A stretch of 64,000 nucleotides of DNA, from NCBI RefSeq assembly GCF_011516635.5, contig NZ_CP096255.1, forward strand, positions 6,012,501 to 6,076,500, in the 5' to 3' direction. A program made the translations under genes and the position numbers. Origin of the DNA: Bradyrhizobium barranii subsp. apii. Its GTDB lineage: Bacteria; Pseudomonadota; Alphaproteobacteria; Rhizobiales; Xanthobacteraceae. The stretch's first letter is position 1, and each line of letters starts with the position of its first letter. Below the pieces are notes generated by a model, which was not told the origin of the DNA, made no database searches, and saw nothing but the letters and a program-made list of their open reading frames with translations. Shown here piece by piece: positions 28,840 through 37,575 of the stretch.

Positions 28840-28859
28840 GGCACCTCGTCGTTACTCCA

Positions 28860-31409
28860 TCAGTAGCGCGCCGAGATCACCAGATAGGCGGCGCGTCCCG
28901 GTGCTTCCAGCACGAAGGGCGCGGCGCTCTGGTACAGCGCGTCATAGCAGCGTTTGTCGAAGATGTTGTTCACGAACAGCTTCAACTGCCAGTTCTTGTT
29001 GATCTTAGCTTCCGCGAACACATCGAAGCGCCAGTAGCTCGGAAGCGACGTGCCTGCGTTGGCCGCAAGCAACGAGCCACCGTAGATCTTCGAGCGGTAG
29101 ACGGCCTGCCCGCCCAGTTCCCAGATATCGTTGAACTGGTACTTCGACAGCATGCTGAACGACTGATGGGCAACGTTGGCCAGAGGAAGCCCGACATTGG
29201 TGGTGTAGAGAAGCGGCGCGGGCATGTTCGCGGGCCTCACATTTGAAGCCGTAACCTCCGACTGCATCAGGACGAGACCGCCGAACACGCTCCATTTGTC
29301 CGTGATCTTGCCGCTCACGCCGAGATCGATGCCGCGAATACGATAAGCGGAACCTGCGGTGATACACGATATGTTGCCGGTCGTGCCGGCGGGATAGACG
29401 CATCCCAACGCGGACGCCGTGGCCACACTATTGACGTTCTGTGCCTCGCGCGCATTGTCCTTGGTGGTCTGAAACAGCGCAGCCGTCAGGAGCAGGTGGC
29501 GGTCGAACAGCTCCCACTTGGTGCCGAGTTCGATGGCCGTGTTCTTCTCCGGCCCGAAGATCTGATTATTGCCGCCGGCCAGAGCGGGATTGACGCCGCC
29601 ATATGCCGTGCTGGTGCCGTCGAACTCGGCGCCCACCGGGTTCGCTGAGGTCGCGTAGGCCACGTACACGCTGCCGTTTGGCGCCGGCTTCAAGGTCAAA
29701 CCGAGATTGAAGTTGGGAATCAGGAAGTTTGCCGATTGCTGCTTGAGAGCGTTGCCCGCCCCGTATGCAGACGTATCGAGGTTGTAGTTGTCGTAGCGGA
29801 AGCCGCCATTGAGGATCAGGAGGTCACGATAGTTCGCACTGTCCATGACGTAGCCGCTGACAGTGTCGATGCCGATCTTGGCCGGCAGACCGGCCAGTGC
29901 GAGCGCCTTCCCGGGCAAGAACGTGTCCTGAGGGAAGAAGACGCTGACACCTGTCGGTGAGCCGCCTGGAGTGATCGGAACTCCGTTCCCTTCCGAGGTG
30001 AGCCCGAGATACTTGTCGATCGACGACCGCTCGCGATCGACTTCGATCCCGGCCAGCGCGGTGTGCTTGAAGCCGGCCCAGTCCTGGAACTTGTAGGTCG
30101 CTTCCGTCTGGTTGGCGAGCACGTCAGTGATCTGGAGACGGCTCTGCGGATTCATCGTGAGCGTCGAATTCGAAAGCGGGTTGGCGATCACCGGCTGCTC
30201 AGGCAGCGTTCCGACATAGTTCTGGGTCGAACGAGATACGCGGAACTTGTTGCTGACCATCAAGTCGGGCGTGATCTGCACTTCCGCGTTCAACGAACCG
30301 ATGTCCTGGCCGGTCCGGTAGAAGTCGCGGTTGATCTGGCCATACCAGTTGTTGCGGTTGGAGCCGAAGTCCGGGAACGGCCCACCGGCGGTCGTCGCCG
30401 TGCTCGGCCGGTAGTAGGGCACGCCGAAGTCCGGCACGCCGGTCAACTCGGTGTGGATGTAACCCCCGGTCACCTTGATCGTGTCGGTCGGCTTCCAGGT
30501 CGTGGCGACGAACGCGCCGTTGCGATTATCCTTGACGAAATCGCGACCGGCGACATCGGCGTCCTGGAACAGACCGCCGGCACGAACGGCCAGCGTCGGG
30601 TTGATCACCTGGTTGACGTCGAGCACCACACGCTTGGTCTGGTCGGTGCCAAACGTCGTGTCCATGTTGTAGAAACTGTTCTGCGTCGTCGCCTGCTTGG
30701 TGACGATGTTGATCGCACCACCGGCGACACCGCGGCCCGCGAAAGTTGAGCCCGGACCACGCAGAATTTCGACCTGCTCGGTGAAGAAGTTTTCGCGCAC
30801 GCTGACACCGGCGTCGCGCACGCCGTCGATGAAGATGTCGTTGCGGGCATCGAAGCCGCGAATGAAGAAGCGGTCACCGAAGGCATTGCCGCCCTCACCC
30901 GTTCCGAGCGTCACGCCTGCCGTGCTCAGGATCGCCTGCTTCAGCGTCGTGGCGTTCTTGTCCGCGAGCACATCCTTTGTAAGCACGGTGATCGATTTTG
31001 GCGTGTTGAGGATTGGCTCAGGGAATTTACCCGACGCTTGCACTCGGGTGGCCATATAAGGCGCGGCGGGATTTGCGTACGGATCACGATCGGCAGGACC
31101 AGGGCTCGGATTGGCGACAGGCGCTTGTGCGGCCTGCTGCCGCTGCGCCGCGCGCCGCAGCGCGTTGCGCGCGCGAATCTGATCGGCGGTGGGCTTCGAA
31201 GCGGTCGGACGCGGACGCTGCTGAGGCGCATCGACGTTCACGGGGGGCAGATTGGTCTGCTGCGCCTGTGCGCCGGTCGAGACCGTCGCGACCGCGATCA
31301 GACTGGCGACCGTGGACACAGTCTTGCCGGTCGCAGCGTCGAAATTGTTGCCGAAGGATTTCCGATCCGCGACCGAACGCAACGATCGCGGTGTCTTCAT
31401 CATGCCCAT
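28860..31409 (-). CDS. TonB-dependent siderophore receptor (Fiu/FhuE type)
   Basis: An outer-membrane receptor of about 849 residues. After a signal region ending AQAQQ come a plug domain (ILNTPKSITVLTKDVL ... DRFFIRGFDARNDIFIDGVRD ... VEILRGPGSTFAGRG) and a 22-strand barrel ending in the aromatic RAAYLVISARY. The plug resembles catecholate/ferrichrome-type receptors. The start is probably ATG 31409, 31403 or 31400; the open frame to 31532 includes the promoter region. First gene of the operon with piuC, exbB, exbD and tonB. Confidence 0.92.
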   Translation of the reverse strand: MGMMKTPRSLRSVADRKSFGNNFDAATGKTVSTVASLIAVATVSTGAQAQQTNLPPVNVDAPQQRPRPTASKPTADQIRARNALRRAAQRQQAAQAPVANPSPGPADRDPYANPAAPYMATRVQASGKFPEPILNTPKSITVLTKDVLADKNATTLKQAILSTAGVTLGTGEGGNAFGDRFFIRGFDARNDIFIDGVRDAGVSVRENFFTEQVEILRGPGSTFAGRGVAGGAINIVTKQATTQNSFYNMDTTFGTDQTKRVVLDVNQVINPTLAVRAGGLFQDADVAGRDFVKDNRNGAFVATTWKPTDTIKVTGGYIHTELTGVPDFGVPYYRPSTATTAGGPFPDFGSNRNNWYGQINRDFYRTGQDIGSLNAEVQITPDLMVSNKFRVSRSTQNYVGTLPEQPVIANPLSNSTLTMNPQSRLQITDVLANQTEATYKFQDWAGFKHTALAGIEVDRERSSIDKYLGLTSEGNGVPITPGGSPTGVSVFFPQDTFLPGKALALAGLPAKIGIDTVSGYVMDSANYRDLLILNGGFRYDNYNLDTSAYGAGNALKQQSANFLIPNFNLGLTLKPAPNGSVYVAYATSANPVGAEFDGTSTAYGGVNPALAGGNNQIFGPEKNTAIELGTKWELFDRHLLLTAALFQTTKDNAREAQNVNSVATASALGCVYPAGTTGNISCITAGSAYRIRGIDLGVSGKITDKWSVFGGLVLMQSEVTASNVRPANMPAPLLYTTNVGLPLANVAHQSFSMLSKYQFNDIWELGGQAVYRSKIYGGSLLAANAGTSLPSYWRFDVFAEAKINKNWQLKLFVNNIFDKRCYDALYQSAAPFVLEAPGRAAYLVISARY

Positions 31410-31542
31410 CACACGCCCCACAGTGCTTATGCTTCCATTGGTCGCGTTGCGACAACGCGACGCATTGGTGCTATCGGGCGTGTTCATGGGGGTCAACGCG
31501 ATCTCTGCAACACTCCGTTTGAATCCGACCATTTCAAAGCAA

Positions 31543-31601
31543 TTCTAAACTCGGTTGAGTGCGCCGCAGTTTTAAATGGTTCTAAACTTGAACCGTTCTA
31601 A
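31543..31601. promoter_or_regulatory. Irr/ICE-like iron-responsive region upstream of the receptor
   Basis: Three TTCTAA motifs occur within 60 nt: AATTCTAAAC (31541-31550), TTTTAAATGGTTCTAAA (31570-31586) and GAACCGTTCTAA (31590-31601). They resemble the TTTAGAA/TTCTAAA iron control element bound by Irr in Bradyrhizobium and lie 130-200 nt before the receptor start. The rest of the gap from 31410 to 31833 shows no gene I can support on either strand. Confidence 0.5.
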
Positions 31602-31833
31602 TCTGGACATTGATCGCTGCGATCTCGTCGTACCGCATCAACCTTCGAGCTGATGCGCTTCGTCGATGCAGAAACGCGAACGATGGGGCGGTGCTATCGG
31701 TCGGAGAAAAGCAGGTCAATGCGATTGATCTGCCTGCACATTTGAATTCATCCAGATCGGACTCGGTGCAGATTTCAATCTGGAAACATGGGCGCATGCG
31801 AGAGCTGCGCAGGCGCGAGCAGCGGCGCCGCTC

Positions 31834-32073
31834 TCAATCGCTGCTCGGCGGCTTCATCAGCGAGAACAATTCGTCGACGGTTTTCTGCGCGACGGCACGC
31901 ACACGATCGGAGTTGTCCATGCCGGCGATGTTGACGCCGCTAACGACGGCTTTGATCTCGTCGCGGAAGTCGGTCAGAAATCGCAAGGGATCGCGCTGCT
32001 CGTTGGCGACGCGCGCGATCAGTCCCGTGATCAGAATCTGGCACGCGATCAGCTTGCCGTTCAGTTCGTCCAT
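31834..32073 (-). CDS. Hypothetical helical protein (79 aa)
   Basis: A 79-residue soluble helical protein (MDELNGKLIACQILITGLIARVAN ... DKVRAVAQ-like tail ... ELFSLMKPPSSD). Start 32073 has GGGAG 6 nt upstream; the longer frame to 32127 adds an unlikely basic leader. Function unknown. It points away from the RND operon, and the two may share the upstream region containing an AGAACCGTTCT palindrome. Confidence 0.65.
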   Translation of the reverse strand: MDELNGKLIACQILITGLIARVANEQRDPLRFLTDFRDEIKAVVSGVNIAGMDNSDRVRAVAQKTVDELFSLMKPPSSD

Positions 32074-32150
32074 CCTGCGCTCCCGTTGTGGCGGGGCCGA
32101 TATGACCGATGCCGGATTTCCTGACAACCGAAACGCCGTGCAGGCGAATT

Positions 32151-32161
32151 AGAACCGTTCT
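32151..32161. promoter_or_regulatory. Palindrome AGAACCGTTCT
   Basis: A perfect 11-bp inverted repeat between the divergent hypothetical gene and RND operon. The GAACCGTTCT core also occurs at 31590-31599 in the iron-responsive region, suggesting a shared regulator. Apart from this and the promoter at 32375-32404, the 32074-32470 gap shows nothing recognisable. Confidence 0.35.
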
Positions 32162-32374
32162 CACGGGGGGTGATTCCGGCGCGCTTCGCGGCGCAGCCGG
32201 GGCGCCCTCGCGGACAGCTCTGCAAGCCGCCCACACCGGCTCCGGGCATTGCCCAAGATTTGCGCGCGGATCGCTCGCGCCGGGAAAATGCAGCACTGCA
32301 CACCGTAGTGTCACGGAGCTGCCTAGACAGTGCAAAGCTTTCCAATTGTTTAGGATTCCGAACCGATAGTGCTG

Positions 32375-32404
32375 TTTACACTGGAACTTGGCGTGTATTA
32401 TACA
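32375..32404 (+). promoter_or_regulatory. Sigma-70-type promoter of the RND operon
   Basis: TTTACA (32375-32380) and TATACA (32399-32404) are separated by 18 nt and precede the RND adaptor start by about 65 nt. The stretch is notably AT-richer than its surroundings. It is a motif match only. Confidence 0.4.
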
Positions 32405-32470
32405 AGCGCGCTGGAACCCTATGATTGCTCCACAATTCGTAGTTTTGGGCGTAAAAGCCAACGAGCCGAC

Positions 32471-33643
32471 ATGAAAAAAACACGGCCGATCCTCTGGATT
32501 CTGATCATCGCGGCTGTGGCCTCCGCGGGTTACTATGGCTGGCAGAAATTCAGCTCGCCCGAGGCCGGAAAAACCCAGACGGCTCAGAAGGGTCCGGCGC
32601 GTCCGCCCGCCATCCCCGTCAGCGTTTCGCCGGTCCAGAAGGCCGACTTTCCGGTATATCTGACCGGTCTCGGCACGGTTCAGGGCTTCAACACCGTACA
32701 GGTCCGGAGCCGGGTTGACGGCCAGATCGACAAGATCGCCTTCAGCGAAGGCCAGATGGTCAAGCAGGACGAGCTTCTGGTCTCGATCGACCCCCGGCCC
32801 TATCAAGCCACGCTCGACCAGGCCAAGGCCAAGAAGGCGCAGGACGAGGCGAATCTCGCCAACGCCAACCTCGAGCTCCAGCGTGCCATGAAGCTTGGCG
32901 AGTTCGCGACTGCGCAGCGGGTCGACACCCAGCGTTCCACCGTCGCGCAGCTGACCGCCCAGATCGCCGCCGACGAAGCCGCCATCTCCAACGCGCAGAC
33001 CCAGCTCGACTACACCCAGATCAAGGCGCCGTTCACCGGCGTGGCCGGGCTGCGCCTGGTCGACGTCGGCAACATCGTCAACGCCTCCACGCAGACGGGA
33101 ATCGTAACGATCTCGCAGGTCGAGCCGATCTCGGTGATCTTCACCGCGCCGGAAGATCAGCTGCCCTATATCAGCGAAGGCCAGAAGGCCGGTGCGCGCA
33201 AGGTGATCGCGTTCACCACCGACGGGAAAAAGACGCTGGCCGAGGGCAAGCTCGCGGTCATCAACAATCAGGTCGACACGACCAGCGGGACTATTCGGCT
33301 CAAGGCGGTGTTCGACAACAAGGAACACACGCTTTGGCCGGGCCAGTCGGTTTCGACGCGCCTTCTGGTACGCACCCTGAAGGACGCGACCGTGGTTCCG
33401 GATGACGCGGTTCAGCATTCGACCAACGGCCTCTACGCCTATACCGTCAATCAGGACAACAAGGCGGAAGTGCACAAGATCAAGGTCAGCTACGCGATCG
33501 ACGGCCGTTCGGTCGTCGACGAAGGCTTGAGCCCGGGTCAACAGGTGATCACCGGCGGCCAGTTCAAGGTCCAGCCCGGAAGCCTGGTCTCGACGGCCGT
33601 AGCAAGCTCGGATCCGAGCCAGAACAAGGTACGACAGGAATGA
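32471..33643 (+). CDS. RND efflux periplasmic adaptor (MdtA-like)
   Basis: A 390-residue membrane-fusion protein: N-terminal anchor (PILWILIIAAVASAGYYGW), lipoyl/barrel segments (VQVRSRVDGQIDKIAFSEGQMV), a coiled-coil hairpin (about 110-170) and beta-barrel domains. It links the inner-membrane RND pump to an outer-membrane channel. Start ATG 32471 fits the anchor. It overlaps the pump gene by 4 bp (ATGA). No TolC-like gene is present here. Confidence 0.93.
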   Translation: MKKTRPILWILIIAAVASAGYYGWQKFSSPEAGKTQTAQKGPARPPAIPVSVSPVQKADFPVYLTGLGTVQGFNTVQVRSRVDGQIDKIAFSEGQMVKQDELLVSIDPRPYQATLDQAKAKKAQDEANLANANLELQRAMKLGEFATAQRVDTQRSTVAQLTAQIAADEAAISNAQTQLDYTQIKAPFTGVAGLRLVDVGNIVNASTQTGIVTISQVEPISVIFTAPEDQLPYISEGQKAGARKVIAFTTDGKKTLAEGKLAVINNQVDTTSGTIRLKAVFDNKEHTLWPGQSVSTRLLVRTLKDATVVPDDAVQHSTNGLYAYTVNQDNKAEVHKIKVSYAIDGRSVVDEGLSPGQQVITGGQFKVQPGSLVSTAVASSDPSQNKVRQE

Positions 33644-36600
33644 CCGAGGGCGGGATTTCGGCACCTTTCATCCGTTATCCCATCGGCACCTCGCTGCTGA
33701 TGGCCGGCATTCTGTTCGTCGGTCTCGTCGCCTATCCCCTGCTGCCGGTCGCACCGCTGCCGCAGGTGGACTTCCCGACCATCCAGATCACGGCCAATTT
33801 GCCGGGCGGCAGCCCCGAGACGATGGCCTCGGCGGTGGCCCAGCCGCTCGAGCGGCAATTCGCCCAGATCCCCGGCATCGCCCAGATGACCTCGACGAGT
33901 TATCTCGGCACCGCCTCGATCACCATCCAGTTCGACCTCAACCGCAGCATCGACGGCGCCGCCAACGACGTGCAGGGCGCCATCAACGCTGCAAGCGGCC
34001 AATTGCCGAAGAACCTGCCCTCGCCGCCGACCTACCGCAAGGTCAACCCGGCCGACGCGCCGATCCTGCTGCTCTCGGCGACATCCGATACACTGCCGCT
34101 GACCACCGTCAGCGATGCCGTCGACGCCAAGCTTGCCCAGCAGATCAGCCAGCTCTCGGGCGTCGCCCAGGTCTTCATCGGCGGCCAGCAGAAGCCCTCC
34201 ATCCGCATTCAGATCGACCCGGCGAAACTCGTCGCCAAGGGCCTGTCGCTGGAGGACGTGCGCAGCCAGATCGCGATCACCACGGTCGACAGCCCCAAGG
34301 GCAATATCGACGGGCCGAAGCGCGCCTACACGATCTACGCCAACGACCAGCTCACCCAGTCCAAGGACTGGAACGACGTCGTCATCGCCTATCGCAATGG
34401 CGGTCCGCTTCGAATCCGCGACATCGGACAGGCGGTGAGCGGCGCCGAGGACGCCAAGCAGGCAGCCTGGGCCAACGGCAAGCGTGGCGTGTTCCTGGTG
34501 GTGTTCAAGCAGCCGGGCGCCAACGTCATCGAGACCGTCGACCGGATCAAGGCCACCCTGCCCCGCCTCGTCGCGGCGATTCCGCCCGCGATCAAGATCG
34601 AGTTGATCAGCGACCGCACCACGACCATCCGCGCCGCGGTCGAGGACGTCCAGTTCACGCTGCTGCTAACCATTGCCCTCGTGGTCATGGTCATCTTCGT
34701 CTTCCTGCGCAGCTTCTGGGCGACGGTCATTCCCACCATCACGGTTCCGCTGGCGCTATTGGGCGCGTGCGCCCTGATGTGGGTGGTTGGCTATTCGCTC
34801 GACAATCTGTCGCTGATGGCGCTCACCATCGCGGTCGGATTCGTCGTCGACGACGCCATCGTGATGCTCGAGAATATCACGCGCTACATCGAGGAAGGCG
34901 AATCGCCCATGGCGGCCGCCTTCAAGGGCTCCAAGGAAATCGGCTTCACCATCGTCTCGATCAGCATCTCGCTGGTCGCGGTGCTGATCCCGCTGCTGCT
35001 GATGGGCGGCATCATCGGACGCCTGTTCCGCGAGTTCGCCGTCGTGCTGGCGATGACCATCTTCGTCTCGATGTTCGTGTCGCTAACGCTGACGCCGATG
35101 ATGGCCTCGCGCTTCCTGCGCGCCCACGGCGAGGTGACCCACGGCAAGTTCTACCAGTGGAGCGAACGCGCCTTCGACGGCATGCTGCGCGGCTACGAGT
35201 ACGTTCTCGATCATGCCCTGGCCTGGCGCCGCACCACGCTCCTGATCTTCTTCGCCACGCTCGGCCTGTCGATCTATTTGTTCATCCTGATCCCGAAGGG
35301 CTTCTTCCCGCAGCAGGACGTCGGCCTGATCACCGCGACCTCGGAAGCGTCCCAGGACATCTCTTTCGCCGAGATGCAGCGCCGCCAGGTCGAGCTCGGC
35401 AAGATCGTGATGGACGATCCCGACGTCGCCACGATCGCGATGAACATCGGCGGCAGCGGCCGCGCCGGCAACAACGGCAATTTGTTCATCACGCTGAAGC
35501 CGCGTAACGAGCGCAACGCGTCGGCGCAGGAGATCATTGCCCGGCTGCGTCCCAAGCTCGATAAGGTGTCGGGCGCCCGCCTCTACATGCAGGCGGCCCA
35601 GGACGTCCGGCTCGGCGGCCGGCCGACGCGCACGCAGTTTGAATTCACGCTACAGGATGCCGATCTCACCGAGCTCAACGACTGGGCGCCGAAAATCCTC
35701 GCCAAGATGCAGACGCTGCCGCAACTGCGCGACGTTGCGACCGACCAGCAGACGCAGGGCACCACGGTCCAGCTCAAGATCAACCGCGACACCGCATCGC
35801 GCTACGGCATCCAGCCGCAGCTGATCGACGACACGCTGTATGACGCCTTCGGACAGCGGCAGGTCACGCAGTATTTCACCCAGCTCAACACCTACAAGGT
35901 GATCCTCGAGATCCTGCCGGAGATGCAGGGCAGTCTCGACAGCCTGAACAAGCTCTATCTGAAATCGCCGCTGACCGGCGACCAGGTGCCGTTGTCGACC
36001 TTTGCGACCTGGACCACCGATCCGGTCCGCCCGCTCTCGATCAGCCACCAGGGCCAGTTCCCGGCGATCACGATCAGCTTCAACCTCGCCCAGGGCGTCG
36101 CGCTCGGCCAGGCCACCGAGGCCGTGCAGAAGGCGATGGCCGATCTCGGCGCACCCCCGACCCTGAATTCGAGCTTCCAGGGTACCGCGCAGGCGTTCCA
36201 GCAGTCGCTCGGCACCGTGCCGCTGCTGATCCTCGCAGCCCTCGTCGTGGTCTATTTGATCCTCGGCATTCTCTACGAGAGCTACATCCACCCGATCACG
36301 ATTCTGTCGACCCTGCCCTCGGCCGGCGTCGGCGCGCTCCTGATCCTGATGGCGGCCGGCTTCGACTTCAGCCTCATTGCATTGATCGGAATCATTCTCC
36401 TGATCGGCATCGTGAAGAAGAACGGCATCATGATGGTCGACTTCGCCATCGCGGCCGAGCGCGACGAACACAAGACGCCGGAGGAATCGATCCGTCAGGC
36501 CGCGCTGCTGCGCTTCCGGCCGATCATGATGACGACGATGGCCGCCCTGCTCGGCGGCGTGCCGCTGATGCTCGGCCACGGCACCGGCGCCGAGATCCGC

Positions 36601-36786
36601 CAGCCGCTCGGCTACGCCATGGTCGGCGGCCTGATCGTCAGCCAGGCGCTGACGCTGTTCACCACCCCGGTGGTCTATCTCTATCTCGACGAGCTCAACA
36701 ATTGGTTCTCGGGCTGGGGCCGTTCGGGTGACGGCAAAGGTCACGAGGCGCCCGAGCACAGCACCGTCAAGCAGGCCGCCGAGTAA
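33640..36786 (+). CDS. RND multidrug efflux pump (MdtB/MdtC-like)
   Basis: A 1048-residue inner-membrane antiporter with twelve helices and two large periplasmic loops. The proton-relay region VGFVVDDAIVMLENI in the fourth helix carries the paired Asp, and a second conserved Lys region (IGIVKKNGIMMVDFA) is in helix ten. It belongs to the HAE1 drug-efflux group rather than the metal-efflux group. The exported compounds are unknown. Confidence 0.95.
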   Translation: MTEGGISAPFIRYPIGTSLLMAGILFVGLVAYPLLPVAPLPQVDFPTIQITANLPGGSPETMASAVAQPLERQFAQIPGIAQMTSTSYLGTASITIQFDLNRSIDGAANDVQGAINAASGQLPKNLPSPPTYRKVNPADAPILLLSATSDTLPLTTVSDAVDAKLAQQISQLSGVAQVFIGGQQKPSIRIQIDPAKLVAKGLSLEDVRSQIAITTVDSPKGNIDGPKRAYTIYANDQLTQSKDWNDVVIAYRNGGPLRIRDIGQAVSGAEDAKQAAWANGKRGVFLVVFKQPGANVIETVDRIKATLPRLVAAIPPAIKIELISDRTTTIRAAVEDVQFTLLLTIALVVMVIFVFLRSFWATVIPTITVPLALLGACALMWVVGYSLDNLSLMALTIAVGFVVDDAIVMLENITRYIEEGESPMAAAFKGSKEIGFTIVSISISLVAVLIPLLLMGGIIGRLFREFAVVLAMTIFVSMFVSLTLTPMMASRFLRAHGEVTHGKFYQWSERAFDGMLRGYEYVLDHALAWRRTTLLIFFATLGLSIYLFILIPKGFFPQQDVGLITATSEASQDISFAEMQRRQVELGKIVMDDPDVATIAMNIGGSGRAGNNGNLFITLKPRNERNASAQEIIARLRPKLDKVSGARLYMQAAQDVRLGGRPTRTQFEFTLQDADLTELNDWAPKILAKMQTLPQLRDVATDQQTQGTTVQLKINRDTASRYGIQPQLIDDTLYDAFGQRQVTQYFTQLNTYKVILEILPEMQGSLDSLNKLYLKSPLTGDQVPLSTFATWTTDPVRPLSISHQGQFPAITISFNLAQGVALGQATEAVQKAMADLGAPPTLNSSFQGTAQAFQQSLGTVPLLILAALVVVYLILGILYESYIHPITILSTLPSAGVGALLILMAAGFDFSLIALIGIILLIGIVKKNGIMMVDFAIAAERDEHKTPEESIRQAALLRFRPIMMTTMAALLGGVPLMLGHGTGAEIRQPLGYAMVGGLIVSQALTLFTTPVVYLYLDELNNWFSGWGRSGDGKGHEAPEHSTVKQAAE

Positions 36787-36850
36787 GCTTGCACCGCGGC
36801 TTCCGCGACGCTACAGCGAGGCCCTCGGTTCACGCCAACGCGGTTTCGCC

Positions 36851-37417
36851 ATGTCCATGCAATCCAGACTTGTCGCCCTCGCCGCCGCCCTTCTGCTGTC
36901 GACAGGCGGCGCGTATGCCCAGCAGAGCGCCAAAAAGAACGCCGCTTCCCCTGCACCGGCCGCACAGCCCGCGCCAGCTCCGACCCAGCCGCAGGCTGAC
37001 GGTGCGCAGCAAGCCGGATGGGTCGTGCGCTGCACCAGCGTCAGCCGCGATGCGCCGCTCGAATGCGCGATGGAGCAGAACGCGGTGCTGACCAAGACCG
37101 GCCAGACCATCGTCCTGATCAACATCCGCATCGCGCCCGACACCCGCACGCCGGTGGCGCTGCTGCAATTGCCGCTCGGCCTCAACCTGCCCGTCGGGGC
37201 CAAGCTCCAGGTCGACGAGGGCAAGACATTCGACCTTCAGATCCAGACCTGCGAGAACCGCGGCTGCTACGCCTCGACGCCGATCGCGGCGGACCTGCTC
37301 GCGGCCTTGCGGTCGGGCAAGCAGCTGAAGGTCTCCTTCCAGAACATGGCCAAGGAGGCGATCGCGATCCCGATGCCGCTGGGCGATTTCGCGGCGGCCT
37401 ACGACAAGATCAAGTAA
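36851..37417 (+). CDS. Invasion-associated locus B (IalB) family protein
   Basis: A 188-residue periplasmic protein. Signal peptide (LVALAAALLLSTGGAYAQQ), an Ala/Pro/Gln-rich linker, then the IalB domain (GWVVRCTSVSRDAPLECAMEQ ... CENRGCYASTPIAADLLAAL) with four Cys likely in disulfides. The start is ATG 36851. It follows the RND operon by 64 nt. IalB proteins are widespread in alphaproteobacteria; the cellular role is unclear. Confidence 0.88.
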   Translation: MSMQSRLVALAAALLLSTGGAYAQQSAKKNAASPAPAAQPAPAPTQPQADGAQQAGWVVRCTSVSRDAPLECAMEQNAVLTKTGQTIVLINIRIAPDTRTPVALLQLPLGLNLPVGAKLQVDEGKTFDLQIQTCENRGCYASTPIAADLLAALRSGKQLKVSFQNMAKEAIAIPMPLGDFAAAYDKIK

Positions 37418-37426
37418 GGCCCACAC

Positions 37427-37547
37427 TGTCATCGCCCGCCTTGTGCGCAATTGCGCACTGGGGCGGGCGATCCAGTGCTCCGAGACGGTTATGGTTCAAT
37501 CGATAGGCCGCGGCGTACTGGATGCCCCGCCTGCGCGGGGCATGACA
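37427..37547. repeat. Intergenic hairpin repeat (TGTCATCGCCCGCC type)
   Basis: Contains ATCGCCCGCC/GGGCGGGCGAT arms around a GTGCGCAATTGCGCAC hairpin, then a second stem ATGCCCCGC/GCGGGGCAT ending CATGACA. The outer TGTCAT and ATGACA pair. It lies between the convergent IalB and sulfatase genes and could terminate both transcripts. Confidence 0.7.
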
Positions 37548-37575
37548 CCGGTTCTCGCCGCCGAACCTCCCGTCC

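Noticed and set aside
31610..32152. 180-residue plus-strand frame
   Set aside because: No ribosome binding site or motif, and it is antisense to a better supported small gene at 31834-32073.
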